NCBI GenBank assembly: GCA_947034885.2
Contig: OX344749.2
Span: forward strand, 7,455,501 to 7,519,500
Direction: 5' to 3'
Source: Thuidium tamariscinum
Taxonomy: Eukaryota > Streptophyta > Bryopsida > Hypnales > Thuidiaceae
DNA length: 64,000 nucleotides
Both the position numbers and the translations under genes were made by a program. Positions 1 through 10,741 of the stretch are shown here, piece by piece (the stretch's first letter is position 1; each line of letters opens with the position of its first letter). The notes under the pieces are model-generated. The model saw only the letters and a list, made by a program, of their open reading frames with translations. It made no database searches and was not told where the DNA came from.

Positions 1-1610
1 TGGGTCGCCTGGACGAGCTCGTGAACGTGTGGGTGAAGCAGGTGAGCCGCAACAAGGGCCTGAACGACGAGGTGGTGCGCGAGGCGCGGTGCAAGATCTT
101 CACGTTCGGTTCGTACCGTCTGGGCGTGCACGGTCCGGGCGCGGACATCGACACGCTGTGCGTGGGTCCGCGTTACGTGACGCGCGAGGAGGACTTCTTC
201 GTGGAGCTGCACGAGCTTTTGTCTCGGACGGACGGCGTGACGGAGCTGCACACGGTGCCGGACGCGCATGTGCCCGTGATGAGCTTCGAGTTTAGCGGCA
301 TCCCGATCGACCTTTTGTACGCGCGTCTGCCTGTGTGGGTGGTTCCGGAGGAGCTTGACATTTTGCAGGACAGCATTTTGCAGAATGTGGACGAGCAGAG
401 CGTGCGGAGCCTGAATGGTTGCCGCGTGACGGACCGCATATTGCGTCTGGTGCCGAACATGGAGCACTTCCGGACCACGCTGAGGTACGTGAAGCTGTGG
501 GCCAAGAGGCGCGGGGTTTATTCCAATGTGATCGGTTTTCTGGGAGGTGTTAACTGGGCTTTGCTTGTGGCTCGCATTTGCCAATTATACCCTAACGCAG
601 TTCCGAGCGTGCTGTTGTCGAGGTTCTTCCGTGTTTACAAGCAGTGGCGGTGGCCTAACCCCGTGATGCTGTGTGAGATCGAGGAGGGTTCGCTGGGTCT
701 TCCCGTTTGGGATCCTCGGAAGAACCCCCGCGACCGGTCGCACCTGATGCCGATCATCACGCCGACGTACCCTTGCCAGAACTCGAGCTTCAACGTGTCC
801 TGCAGCACGCTGCGCGTGATGACGGAGGAGTTCAAGCGCGGTGACGGCGTGTGCGACTCTTTGGACGCGAAGGCCGCGGACTGGTCGAAGCTGTTCGCGG
901 CGTTCCCATTTTTCGAGAGCTACAAGAACTATTTGCAGATCGACATCTGGGCGGGCGACGAGGAGGAGATGCGCATCTGGAAGGGTTGGGTGGAGTCTCG
1001 TCTGCGTCAGCTGATTTTGAAGGTGGAGAAGGACACGCAGGGTTTGCTGCAGTGCCACCCGCACCCGAACGGTTTCCACGACGCGAGCAAGAAGTCTCCG
1101 GTTTGCTCCTTTTTCGTGGCGCTGCAGCGCAAGCAGGGCACGCAGACGCCTTCTGCGCCGTTCGACATGGTGCACACGATCGCGGAGTTCAAGCATTCCG
1201 TGTTCCTGTACATGCTTTGGAAGCCTAGCATGCGCCTGCACGTTTCGCACGTGAAGCCGAAGCAGATTCCGGCATACGTGTTTCCCGACGGCGTCCGTCC
1301 GGTGCGGGCTCCGCGCGCGGCGAGCTTGGGCGGTCGGGTTCGTTCGGGTTCGGGTCCGGTTCCGGGTTCCGGAGCAGGGTTGGTTCCCGTTGCGGTCTTG
1401 GAGAGCGTGCCGGCGGTGGACTCCCCTGAGGCGAGCGCGAGGGCTGCCGTTGTCGGTACGCCCCCGAGCGAGGTGAAGGTTTCCGCCGCGAGCGAGGAGG
1501 CTGAGCTTTCTGTGCCCGAGGCGAGCAAGCGCGCCGCCGAGAACGTGCTTCTGGGTCCCGGTCCTGTTTCTTTGAAAAGGGTAAGGGTGGAGCTTCGTTC
1601 GGAGAGTTGA
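1..1610 (+). CDS. PAPS: Poly(A) polymerase, left copy (5' end cut by window edge)
   Basis: Canonical nuclear poly(A) polymerase, which adds the poly(A) tail to cleaved pre-mRNA. The reading frame enters from the window edge: positions 3-5 are codon 57 by comparison with the complete copy at 34088-35863, and the stop is TGA at 1608-1610. The visible part has the nucleotidyltransferase signature FGSYRLG followed by ADIDTLCVGP (two metal-binding Asp) and the third Asp in GIPIDLLYARL. The conserved central and RNA-binding domain follows, for example GFLGGVNWALLVARICQLYP and YPCQNSSFNVS. The last ~120 residues are a low-complexity Gly/Pro/Ala/Ser/Glu tail ending KRVRVELRSES. There is no intron. 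The translation is identical to the right-hand copy over the whole shared length. The gene lies on the left arm of the large inverted repeat and points inwards. The family call is firm; whether this copy is transcribed cannot be seen. Confidence 0.95.
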   Translation, partial: GRLDELVNVWVKQVSRNKGLNDEVVREARCKIFTFGSYRLGVHGPGADIDTLCVGPRYVTREEDFFVELHELLSRTDGVTELHTVPDAHVPVMSFEFSGIPIDLLYARLPVWVVPEELDILQDSILQNVDEQSVRSLNGCRVTDRILRLVPNMEHFRTTLRYVKLWAKRRGVYSNVIGFLGGVNWALLVARICQLYPNAVPSVLLSRFFRVYKQWRWPNPVMLCEIEEGSLGLPVWDPRKNPRDRSHLMPIITPTYPCQNSSFNVSCSTLRVMTEEFKRGDGVCDSLDAKAADWSKLFAAFPFFESYKNYLQIDIWAGDEEEMRIWKGWVESRLRQLILKVEKDTQGLLQCHPHPNGFHDASKKSPVCSFFVALQRKQGTQTPSAPFDMVHTIAEFKHSVFLYMLWKPSMRLHVSHVKPKQIPAYVFPDGVRPVRAPRAASLGGRVRSGSGPVPGSGAGLVPVAVLESVPAVDSPEASARAAVVGTPPSEVKVSAASEEAELSVPEASKRAAENVLLGPGPVSLKRVRVELRSES

Positions 1611-2316
1611 GGTGGCGTTTGGGATTTGTATTGTAATTTGGAGGCGTTCGACCCTGTGATTCCCCCGCCCGGAGGAGAGGCCCCAGGAGAGGAGAGGAGG
1701 GGAGATGCACGAGGACTACATTCCATGTGATTCTGTGAATAGAGCGCATTGCGTTAGCGGCCTTTATTGGAGGGAATGGGGAGGGTCGCGGGTGGGGCGA
1801 TCCCGGCGGGTGGGGTGTCGGATGCGCTACAGCATTGCCGATGATAGGGTAGGGTAGGGTAGGATGTTTCTGCCGGGACATTGTGTGATATGGTAATCCT
1901 TCGGCGCAGCTCTGTTTTCTGTCGGAAGCGGTAGTCGGAGAGCGCTGGTTTTTTTTCTTTTTTTTCTTGGAACAGTTTTTAGGTTTCCCATATCACCCCA
2001 TGTCCCGGGAGAGCTGGTTTAAAAGGAACTACGGTGCCGACACGGCTGGGAAGACCGGAGCCCGAGAGCGCTGCCGTTCCCTCCTGTGCATTTCAGGTGA
2101 GCCGAGCGCCAGGAGTGTTGGTGGTGGTCAGGGCCGGCACCAGAAAATACAAAAAGAGTAGGGCGAAAGGAGAGTGCGAGTGTCTTAGTCTTTTTACAGT
2201 ACATTAGGTTTCGTGTATGATAATTTTTTTTTTGGGAAGTGTGTTCTTTGTGATCCTGACCAGATGTTTGTCGACTGACTGTGCATTGCTGGGTTCGTCC
2301 AGCGCCTCTTAATTTT

Positions 2317-2322
2317 AATAAA
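2317..2322 (+). promoter_or_regulatory. Putative poly(A) signal of left PAP copy
   Basis: A canonical AATAAA lies about 700 bp after the stop codon, just before a GT/T-rich stretch (2340-2420). That arrangement fits a plant cleavage and polyadenylation site. It is also present at the mirror position in the other arm. Inferred from motif and position only. Confidence 0.4.
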
Positions 2323-3889
2323 GTTCCACGTATATTCACCTGATGTTGTGTTTGTTTGCTTTGAGGCTTTGTTGTTTCTGTTGTGTCATTTTGAGTTTGA
2401 AGTGTATTTTTTGGACTTTGTTTTCGATTGTAGCTTCCCCTGTCTTCGGTTTTTGTTGAGTGTTCAGAAAGCATTGTTTGTCGCTTTTTACAGGTGAGTA
2501 TTTTTTGTGTTGTTGTGCACTGTTCGATGTCTGCTTTGTGTGATAGGCTGTGAAGTGTTGCGTTTTTGTTGCGTGACAAATGCATGGTTTCTGCATTGCA
2601 TTGCATTTGTGGTATTGGCTTGTGTTTCTTACTTTCATGGGGCTGCGTGGGGCTGCGTCTGTTTGTGCGTTCCTGGTCATCGCTTGTTATGTTTTGTGTG
2701 TATCTGTTCTTGGATAGTATTGTGCAGTATTCGGCCGATTTTGAGCTTTTGGAGTTTTTATTTCTGAAAGTTGATCTGTTTTGTTTCAAAAAGGAAAAGA
2801 AAAGAAGTTGAGTGTTGTATTCGAATGCCTCATGCCGAAAGGGACTCTGACCTACCCGGAAACGACGGGGCAATGATTGTGTTGAAAGTCTTAAGAGTCT
2901 GCACCTTGTAAGTCCTATCTTTGCACTGACTGTATAAGTCAGAGCATTTCATTTTTGAGGATATTTCTTTTAGTAGAAGTCAACTTACAGAGTTTTCGCC
3001 TTTTTTACCTTTTTTCCGTGGAATTTGATATTATTGGGAGTACCTGAAGTTAGAGAAAGTGAGGAAACTTTGAATCGAAAATTTTCCTGAAGAGATTTGA
3101 AATTCTGAGCACAGGTGTACATTATAGTTATGGAAATTTAAGTGTAATTGTAAACCAGCGGATGTTGTGTTTACTAATTACAGTTGTGCTTACAGACATT
3201 ATATTTGAAACTACAATATGACTAGATTTGAATTTAATGGCTTTAGACTTTCGAGTTGAGTGGGATTTAGACTTGGTTATTTCATTTTGTTAGTCGGTTA
3301 ACCTGTACAAGTCCTGTTATCTCTATTATAGACCTGTAGGGATGAAATGGATTTTGGATTGGCTCCTTCATTCTCAATTGTGGTTGTGAATTTTTAGAGC
3401 TTCACTTTAAGATAGAAATTCACATTAGGTCTTTGGAAATGTAATTTTAATTGAATCGATGCCATGCAGCAAAAGCTATGTCATCCTGGGAACAAAATGA
3501 ACGTGGAATGCCAGCTCCTACAGTTTTATCCTTGCTTTATATTTGATCAAAAATGCCATTTCCAATGCCAAGAGCAAAGAAATTAAAAATAGTACTTTAT
3601 TTTGGCATATCTAGTCCTAGGAACTTGTAGTTGAGATTAATGCATTCAAAAGCCAATGAATAAATAATGTTTTTGGCATGATAGCAAACTAGTTTATAAC
3701 ACTTTGAATCCTCTTAGAATTTTCTTATCATGAAGATTGAGTTTGAGCTTATAGGAAAATTAAAAGTTTAAAAAATAACATGATTTTCATTTTTCACCTC
3801 TAAAGGACCACAACTTTCTTTATCTAGAAAAACACTTAAGACTACCATTTCTATATCAAAGAGTAAAATAATTTTTGAACTCTTTTTTA

Positions 3890-4700
3890 CATATCTAACA
3901 AGAGAATCTTACAACTAACTAGTATGAGAGTCTGGAAAAAAAATTAGAAATTTGGATAGCATAGATTGCAACATCTCTGCATTTAAAGTGAAAAAATTAA
4001 GTTTTTCAAAACATTGTGCAATTGGATTATTTGATTTTGAACCTTCTTAACTATATTTTTCTGCACTATAGATTTTTTATCTTTAAATATTGTGATGTAT
4101 AGTTGAGTTGAGAGTCTAGGAAAAAAAAATACAAAAAAACTTAATTTTTATTCTTTAAAAAATTGTTGAATAGAAGTAGGTACAAGATAGAAGGAAAATC
4201 TAAATTATTAATATCTCTAAGATGGAATTAAAATTCACTAATTCTAATGGTGAGATTTTCTAGGAAAAAAAATAGACCATGTGGAATTTTTTTTTTAAAT
4301 TGTAAAAGTTGCATTCAAAATTGAATCCTACAAGTTATTTTTTCTAGAAGATGATCTAATTGCCCAAAAAACAAGATTGTCTATAACTTTCTCATAACAA
4401 TTCCAAATGTATTGAATCAAAGCTTTTTATGTAGAAAAAATAATAATTTGTAAGAATTTTTTTTTAATTCGTAAAATTCAAATTTATATATTTTTTTGTT
4501 GCCCAGTTTTCCATGTTTTGAGCTTATTTGGGCATAACTTTTGTTCTTGGGCCCCAATTGAAAAAAAAATTATATTCCTATCAAGGTAATCAATTTTTCT
4601 ATCTTCAAAAAAAAGTTTCATTCCTCCCATTTTTTTCATTTGAGATGTGCAATCAAAATAAAGGATTATTATAATTACCTTGGTTAAATTTTAGACATGG
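3890..4700 (+). repeat. Dispersed repeat A, copy 1
   Basis: Roughly 0.8 kb that recurs inverted at about 56250-57110. Shared landmarks in order are TTGAACCTTCTTAA / rc of GAAGGTTCAA, GTTGAGAGTCTAG / rc CTAGACTCTCAAC, AATCCTACAAGTTATTTT / rc of AATAACTTGTAGGATTAA, and GAGCTTATTTGGGCATAA / rc of TTATGCCCAAATAAG. No ORF and no clear termini were found, so the element class is unknown. The copies are well diverged, implying an old insertion. Confidence 0.65.
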
Positions 4701-5299
4701 CTTGAAAGTAAATTAGCATCATTATAATAGATTTAGGATCTGAATATATATTTAAAGGTAGAAAAAAAATAAAGATTTTTTTTTTTGAATTTATACAATT
4801 ATAGCCTTACCATGAAAAAATGAAATTTTTTTAGATATACTTCTATTATGTGGTAAATGGTGTATTTATTGAATAAATTTGTAAATAGCATCTCAGGTGG
4901 AATCCAATGTTTGTTGTATCTAAATATGATAATTGGTATATAAAAATAATCAGTAATTATGATGAAGTCATTAGAGGATGAAGAATGAAATAAAGTGGGT
5001 GATGGCACATGCCTTAGACTTAAATACTTGCACTTCTAGATTTTGATATTTGCCAAGTCTTAGAGTTGCTTAACCAATGCTCCCTTGTTGTAAATTTGAA
5101 TATGAACTTAGAATGTTTTGAATATGCAAATGGGCTTAGGATTTTTCTTTTTTCAAAAGCAAGCTCATGCTTTAGGAATTGAGACTACGAAGAAAATTTG
5201 GTATGTATAATTGCATAGAGTATTTTGAATTTAGGTTTAATCCCTAAAGCCCTAAATTGTGTTTTTTTGGCAACATAGCGATTTCAAGCAGTTCATTAT

Positions 5300-6100
5300 A
5301 AATGGAGTTTTCATTTTTTTCTTTGAAATTTTCACACAACATATGCCCACGGAATAGCTTTATGTCCCAACAATTTTCATAACTTTTGACTATATAATTA
5401 AAAAGTTATAGCATGATATGTTGTTTTCTTTATTCAACAAGCAGTCTGGACAGCTAAAAAAACTTTTTTATTAAATGTTTTTTTAAAGAAATAAAAACTT
5501 GAAATTGGTTTATTATATTTACATAGATGTGTAAAGATTTGAATCATTCCATTTTGATTAATAAGTCAAAAGTTATGAGGAGTTTTAGTTTGGTGTACTT
5601 TACAAGTGTTATATAATCTCTACTCTACAAAAAAGTTTGAAGTCCTTTGTTTAATTCAATTTTTAATATTTTTATAAAAAAATTAAAACATTGGGTGAAG
5701 ATTTTTTATTAAAATATTACAACCATTGGAATTGGCATTTTTCATTTCCATAGATAAATTGTTCACAATTTAGTATTTTGAATCATTTTCTACGTCTTTC
5801 TACTTACTATTTTTTTCTTATATGTTGTACAATTCCAATTGATTTGAAATTTTTTGAGCATGTAGCCAACTTGCAGTGAAGGATGAATTCAAAGAGGAAC
5901 CACCATTTTGATTTTTTTTCCATACAAATATGACCTTGTAAAGGAGCTGCCTGGATTTTCGCAGGGACAAGAAAAGGATTTTTGTCAATTCAAATGCTAA
6001 TATTTGCAATCTACACAGTGAAAATTTCTGAAGGTTTTTCCTCATACTTTCAAACCACCTTACTTCAAGATCCTATGGTTTCATGTGTCAAAATTTTTTT
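5300..6100 (+). repeat. Dispersed repeat B, copy 1
   Basis: About 0.8 kb that recurs inverted at about 25800-26700. Landmarks are GAAATTTTCACACAA / rc TTGCGTGAAAATTTC, TTTTCATAACTTTT / rc AAAAGTTATGAAAA, the poly-T block ending near 5930 followed by a CATACAAATATGA-like segment, and a TTTGAATTG-like segment near 5990. Peptide-like frames occur in both copies but are not conserved, so this is most likely a non-coding transposon relic. Confidence 0.6.
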
Positions 6101-7239
6101 TTCTAAAATTTTGTACTTGTATTAGAAATTGCAGTTTTAGAGCGTTTTTGGTGATTAAAACTAGTTTGTATTTGAAACCAATTACAATTTGAAAATACTT
6201 AGTTTTTGAATCTACTTTTGGTTTCAAAATACTTTATCTTTTCAACTAGGTGCTTGAATTGCCCACTTCTTATTTTGTATATCATTTTCAATATGTACAC
6301 TTTTAAAAGATCAATTTACCTTTGACCCTCCCTCCCGAAAGTCTTTTAAAAAAAGTTTTTCTCTATTTATAATGAATATAAGGTACATGAAACAAGAATT
6401 TAGAAATTTATATCATTATATCCCTATAAGAATTTGTTTTGCTCATATCCAACGAAATCCAAATTTCAAAAAGTTTCACAAAAAATTTAACTCATGGGAA
6501 CCTACACAAAATCTATTTTGCTCTATGACAAGACAATGATTGGTATTATAAAGGTTGATCTTAAACATGCTTCTACTTAAGAATTTGTTAAAGAGTGAAA
6601 ATCAAGTGAGTGTATTTTGAATTTTTTCACCATGCTATCAACTCAATTCTTGTAATATAATTTGTTCAAGTAAACTTTGTTTTATAAGACCATTACTAGT
6701 GACACTACATTATTAGAAATATGTTTTGGTGTAATGATCAAGCATTTTTCAAAGTCAATTGAGCTTTTTGCTTTGCTAGAGAAGTGGCAAGAGGAAAGTA
6801 CTTGATTCATTTTTGGATCAAGTATTGAGTTGTTTTAGAGGTTTATTTGAGGTGTCAAAAGACCATGGGCATATTTTTCTTGGTGAGCTTTAAGTCTTGT
6901 ATGAGTAAGAGGTGATTCAAGATCATTGCACCACATTTTAGGATCACCTAATGTAGATGAATAGGTAGAAATCAAAGGTGCAGACCATTAAGAAGGGATT
7001 TCAGTAAACTAGTTTGAAAAAGGGGCATTATGAAGATTGAGATTTGTAGGTGCTATGGATATCCATGGACTATTGGTTCAATGAACAAGCACCTTTGATT
7101 TCTTTTTCACCTTATTACCTCATATATGAATGGTATCCTATTTTATTGATGGCCATGAAATAAGAGGTTGACACCATGGTAGTTAATATTGATGATCTGA
7201 GTACAAGGGCACATACACACGAGACGTTAAACTTGTCCT

Positions 7240-7480
7240 ACAAAGTGGGACTAGTCGGTTGGATTTATCCCAGGGGTAAACGTTGAATTTTTTTATTTTT
7301 TTTACAAATTTTTTTTTACAAATTTTAAATTCATATTTATAATTAAAGACCCCAAATTAGTTTTTTTGGAGGGGTCTAGAACATATCCAAAAACATAGCA
7401 CAAAAATAGTTTTTTTTAACTTTTATCCTTAGGTAATATGAGTTTTATCTTGCTGGCCCCACTTTGTGGGACGGATTTAA
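7240..7480 (-). repeat. SINE-like repeat, copy 1 (candidate)
   Basis: Similar in reverse complement to 42590-42905. Shared blocks are the GGATTTATC...AGGGG segment, a long A/T block, then AGACCCCAAATTA...GGGGTCTAGAACATATCC and a GGCCCCAC segment. Read on the minus strand it begins with a B-box-like TTAAATCC and a downstream GGGGCCAGCA block. A tRNA-derived SINE is possible but the A box is not convincing here. Confidence 0.35.
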
Positions 7481-7619
7481 TGTCCTGCCCACATAAATAA
7501 ACATATGAGACATTATTTGTCACACATCAATGGTTAAATTGATGCTCGTTGATCTCATACTTCAACTAGGCTATAATATATAACAAGTATTGAGTAAGCA
7601 ACACCATATTTAGAAGTTG

Positions 7620-7900
7620 ACAATGAGATCATCCAACTTTGAAAGTTACACAAGAACTGAAGTGAAATACATTCTATGCCATGACTTACTACCTTGCAAA
7701 TTCAAATTTACATTCAATTTCAAGTTTCATCTATAATATTGGAATCTTTTGCAATTTGTCTAGTGACCTGCAAGAGAAGATTGAAAAAAAAAATATGACT
7801 TTATTTGACTGTTTTCTGTGCCTTCATTGTTTGGATTCAATGAACAAGGAGTATCACCATTTAGTTACAACCTGGGCAATTAATTCTGAGAATTTCTAAA
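7620..7900 (+). pseudogene. Possible Copia-type gag remnant
   Basis: A 72-codon frame (7681-7899) contains LQEKIEKKNMTLFDCFLCLH followed by a YHHLVTTW segment. This resembles the UBN2 / gag-polypeptide pattern of Ty1/Copia retrotransposons (an 'E/D-KIxDED...L-x-SLP-x-SYEHLVTT' layout). The typical SLP motif is not intact, and no protease, integrase or reverse transcriptase was found nearby. I offer this as a decayed fragment with low certainty; chance similarity in an AT-rich frame is the alternative. Confidence 0.3.
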
Positions 7901-8460
7901 TGAGATAGAAAAGTTTAGGATGAGGTTTCGAATGAAAAAATATATTTTTGGAAATTGGGTAGGAAAATGAAATGTCGACTTTTTGACCAATTTTTCTTGG
8001 TGTATGTTGGAAAATTAACAATTTAAAATCCTTTTTCCCAGTGGATAGCCGACTAGACACATGTTTTCTAGAATTTTTTTAATTTCTATGTGTATAGTAT
8101 TTTATTGTACCAATTATTCTTCATAATTTCATTTACTAGCTTTTACGATTTTGTTTATTAACTACATTTACCAAGAGTAAATTAAGTATTTGTAAGGTGC
8201 CTTAATTTTGAAGCTATGATGGTTTGGATAGACACCTACTCCTTCTTCCTTATTGGACTTTTTTTATTTTACAGAAATGAAGTAGAATGATATTGCAAAA
8301 TGAAAAGTATTGCTTATTGGATTTTTGAATTATGTGAAGTAAGTCTAGTGCATAAAGGGCAATAGTGGGATGACACTATTAATGAATAGAGTGAAATCAA
8401 GCTTGTCATTGGTAGAAAATTAACTAACTTGATTATGGTGAGTGATCCTTTATAACTTTG

Positions 8461-9060
8461 TTAACCCTTAACTCCTAAATGCCCAAGGAGTTTTTTGAGT
8501 TTCTACAAGTTTGCTCTAAATTGAACAAAAAGTCAACATTTCAGTAATTTTTTTTCAAATTTTAATAACACTTATAGATTGAAGGTTATAACGTTTGATC
8601 ATGAGGGTGTTCAAATTGCAAAAGTGATTTGAAGTCTTCCAATCTTCTTTTGACATGTCAAATTTGAAAAGTTGATCACCAAAATAATATGAGCTTAAAG
8701 AGCCTAATATGGATAATCCCAATCAATTTGTAGCTTCTCAAAATCTACACCACATATTTTAAAATTGAATTTCAGTGTGATTTTTTCTCGAAGAACTAGT
8801 ATATTTGAGGTTCATTTCCAAGTGCCTTCAAGACTAGAGAAAATCAAGATTGCAATGAATATCCTTGCACAAATTCTTAAATCGAAATTTTTTGTTGATC
8901 ATTTTAAAAATCTTATTTTTGATGCTAAAACTAGACTTCAAAAAGAACTTTTCAAAAATATTTACTACAAAAAATAGCAACTTGAGAGAAACAAATTTTT
9001 TTTGAACCAACTTGATTCACAAAGTTAAGAAAATTTTGTGAATAAAAATTGACAATGGCA
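8461..9060 (+). repeat. TTAACCC-family element, copy 1 (3' end unclear)
   Basis: The copy starts TTAACCCTTAACTCCTAAATG and is similar in reverse complement to 30046-30698 (TTTGCTCTAAATTGAAC and GATTGCAATGAATATCC are shared landmarks) and to 61660-62027 in the same direction. Other family members are flanked on both sides by TTAA with CCC-starting terminal inverted repeats, which is piggyBac-like. Here the right end is not clear, so this may be a truncated copy. Confidence 0.55.
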
Positions 9061-10481
9061 ACAATGCTATTGGGAGGAAAATGAAGCTATTGGAAATGGA
9101 CTGGGAATTTTTCTACCTTTTGGCACACTTCTGGACAAATTTCAAAAAATCGAGGTAGGTCAAAATATGTAGGAAATCCATTGGTTGGCATACGGAACTT
9201 TCCAAATTGTGTTTGGATTAATTGAAAAATTTAATCCAAAGGAATTCAATTAGTCTAGGTCTCTAGGATGGTAAGTTGTATCCTATTGGTATTAAATAAG
9301 TTGACTTTTATGAGGCAAAAGGAGGATCGTATTATCAGAACATGAAAATTAAACTTGAACTTTGAAAAACATCTATTATGAATTCAAATATTGAATATAT
9401 TTTGGTAAATTGGTATCTTATGAAAATTAGAAATAAGATTGAAACCAAATAATCACTTAATTAAAAAATCCATTTAGGAATGAAAACTTAGGGTCTAGGA
9501 TTTAGGGTTTTAGGAGAACCCTAAAACCTAAACCCTAAACCCATAAATGGAAACTTGAGTCGTGGTGTCATCAAAATATGACATTCTGATATTTCTATTA
9601 TTTTTAGAGAGCATCATTTGGGTGAATAAGGTCTTCTCATGCATTTCAAAATCTTGAAGGCAAGGTTTTGAAGGACCATCATGGAAATGCAACAATTCTC
9701 ATACCAATTGCCGGAGTCATAGTGCAAGATTTCTAACATGCGTGCAAACTTCTCAATCTAGATTGTTTTTACCAACAAATTTTGGGGGGGGCAAAATTTC
9801 ACACCAAAGCAATACTCTAAAAATGGTTCCAAAAATAGTATAGGAAATTCAATGAAAAAATATGAGAGAATTGCTAAATACTACAAGTCTAGTGCATTCA
9901 TATCTCTTATCAACAAAGACAAAAGGGGTCACATTGCCCAGGTAAGTGATGGGTAAATTAACACCAATGCCACCAAGTGATAATTACAAAGGTTTCAGTC
10001 ATGAAGAGCCACGCCATAGTTTAGGATTTTGCCTTTCTACCTTCTTTTAAAACCAATTGCCTCACTTTCGAATCCTACCTTATTTTTAGCCTTATTTTTT
10101 GAAGGATTGTTCCTTTGGTGATACCAAAAGAGGGCATGATCGTTCCTACAACCCCAAGTATAGTGCAGTAGCTCTCTTGTATTCTTGGTTCAATTCAATT
10201 CTGAACTCCAACACTCTACTACTTAGAAGAAGTTTTATTTCAAAATTGCTTTAAATAGTTCAATATTGTTGTACACTTATTGCCCTACAAAGTAGTAGCT
10301 AGCGAGTGTTTTAACTTTTATTGTTCTTTAATCCTCACAATACTCCTTTTCTTTAGTAGCTTGAGACTGTTGAGACTTGAGAGTGATGGAGGTGCAATGA
10401 GAGTGCACTAGGCAAAAACAAAGTGAAAGAGTGGTGGAAGTCCTTATTTTTGAAAGTAGCTCTATTGATCTCAAAAACCGC
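9061..10481. other. Gene-free spacer
   Basis: AT-rich sequence without a recognisable gene. The only structured item is the telomere-like palindrome at 9488-9542. Confidence 0.5.
9488..9542. repeat. Telomere-like palindrome (TTTAGGG / CCCTAAA)
   Basis: Degenerate plant telomere units in opposite orientations face each other: a GGATTTAGGGTTTTAGG block, a 5-base loop, then CCTAAAACCTAAACCCTAAA. The head-to-head order could be a short interstitial telomeric repeat or a simple palindrome. It is too short to be a telomere. Confidence 0.6.
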
Positions 10482-10741
10482 ATTAGGGGGGATTTGAGGG
10501 AAGGGAGTGTCGTTTTAGGCTTATTCCCCACATTGCTCCTGAAATAGATTAAAAAAATGTCAATCTGTTATCAGGCAATAATTTAAAAAAAATTAGGGAT
10601 CTAAAAATGTGAAAAAAGCCAATTTAAAAAAAATTAATATGGACCGGTCTCAGCTACATCACATTCCTACCACTGTGTAGTTCCCTCATTCCCCATAGTC
10701 TAGGAACTCGTAGTCTTGTTTTGGCCTCAATCTCTCCTAAT
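10482..10741. mobile_element. Tourist-like (PIF/Harbinger-type) MITE, copy 1
   Basis: A 260-bp element begins ATTAGGGGGGATTTGAGGG and ends CCTCAATCTCTCCTAAT, giving imperfect terminal inverted repeats. A second copy of exactly the same length is at 40520-40779, and a third is split at 57186-57279 / 60518-60700. Ends starting with a run of G and a 3-bp TAA-like target duplication fit non-autonomous PIF/Harbinger elements. Here the left flank reads TAG rather than TAA, probably through mutation. No coding capacity. Confidence 0.6.

Larger units (their letters stand above)
1..3480. repeat. Left arm of large inverted duplication
   Basis: This segment reappears as reverse complement at about 31660-35697. 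Position x pairs with 35698-x across the gene part. Stretches compared by eye inside 1-2640, including homopolymers at 1950-1970 and 2223-2232, are identical. From about 2645 the arms diverge with substitutions and indels. One block, 2821-2992, is again about 95% identical to 32682-32849. Weaker but clear similarity continues through 3225-3480, for example TTCATTTTGTTAGT and GAATTTTTA followed by the GCAAAAGCTA region. The outer end lies beyond the window. The arm carries the PAP gene, its 3' flank and about 1.1 kb of non-coding DNA. Confidence 0.93.
3481..7239. other. Gene-free AT-rich spacer with dispersed repeats
   Basis: No coding sequence is recognisable. Open frames are short (75 codons or fewer) and AT-driven. 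The stretch contains two dispersed repeats listed separately (3890-4700 and 5300-6100); the rest is low-complexity A/T-rich sequence. Confidence 0.6.

Noticed and set aside
2860-2935. Possible box C/D snoRNA (ATGATTG ... CTGA)
   Set aside because: The boxes are imperfect and there is no terminal stem; the conservation is reported instead as a finding without a class.
2990-3040. Resemblance to the U5 snRNA loop (TTTTCGCC ... TTTCCGTGG)
   Set aside because: The mirror position in the other arm does not keep it, and no snRNA promoter elements or Sm site were seen.
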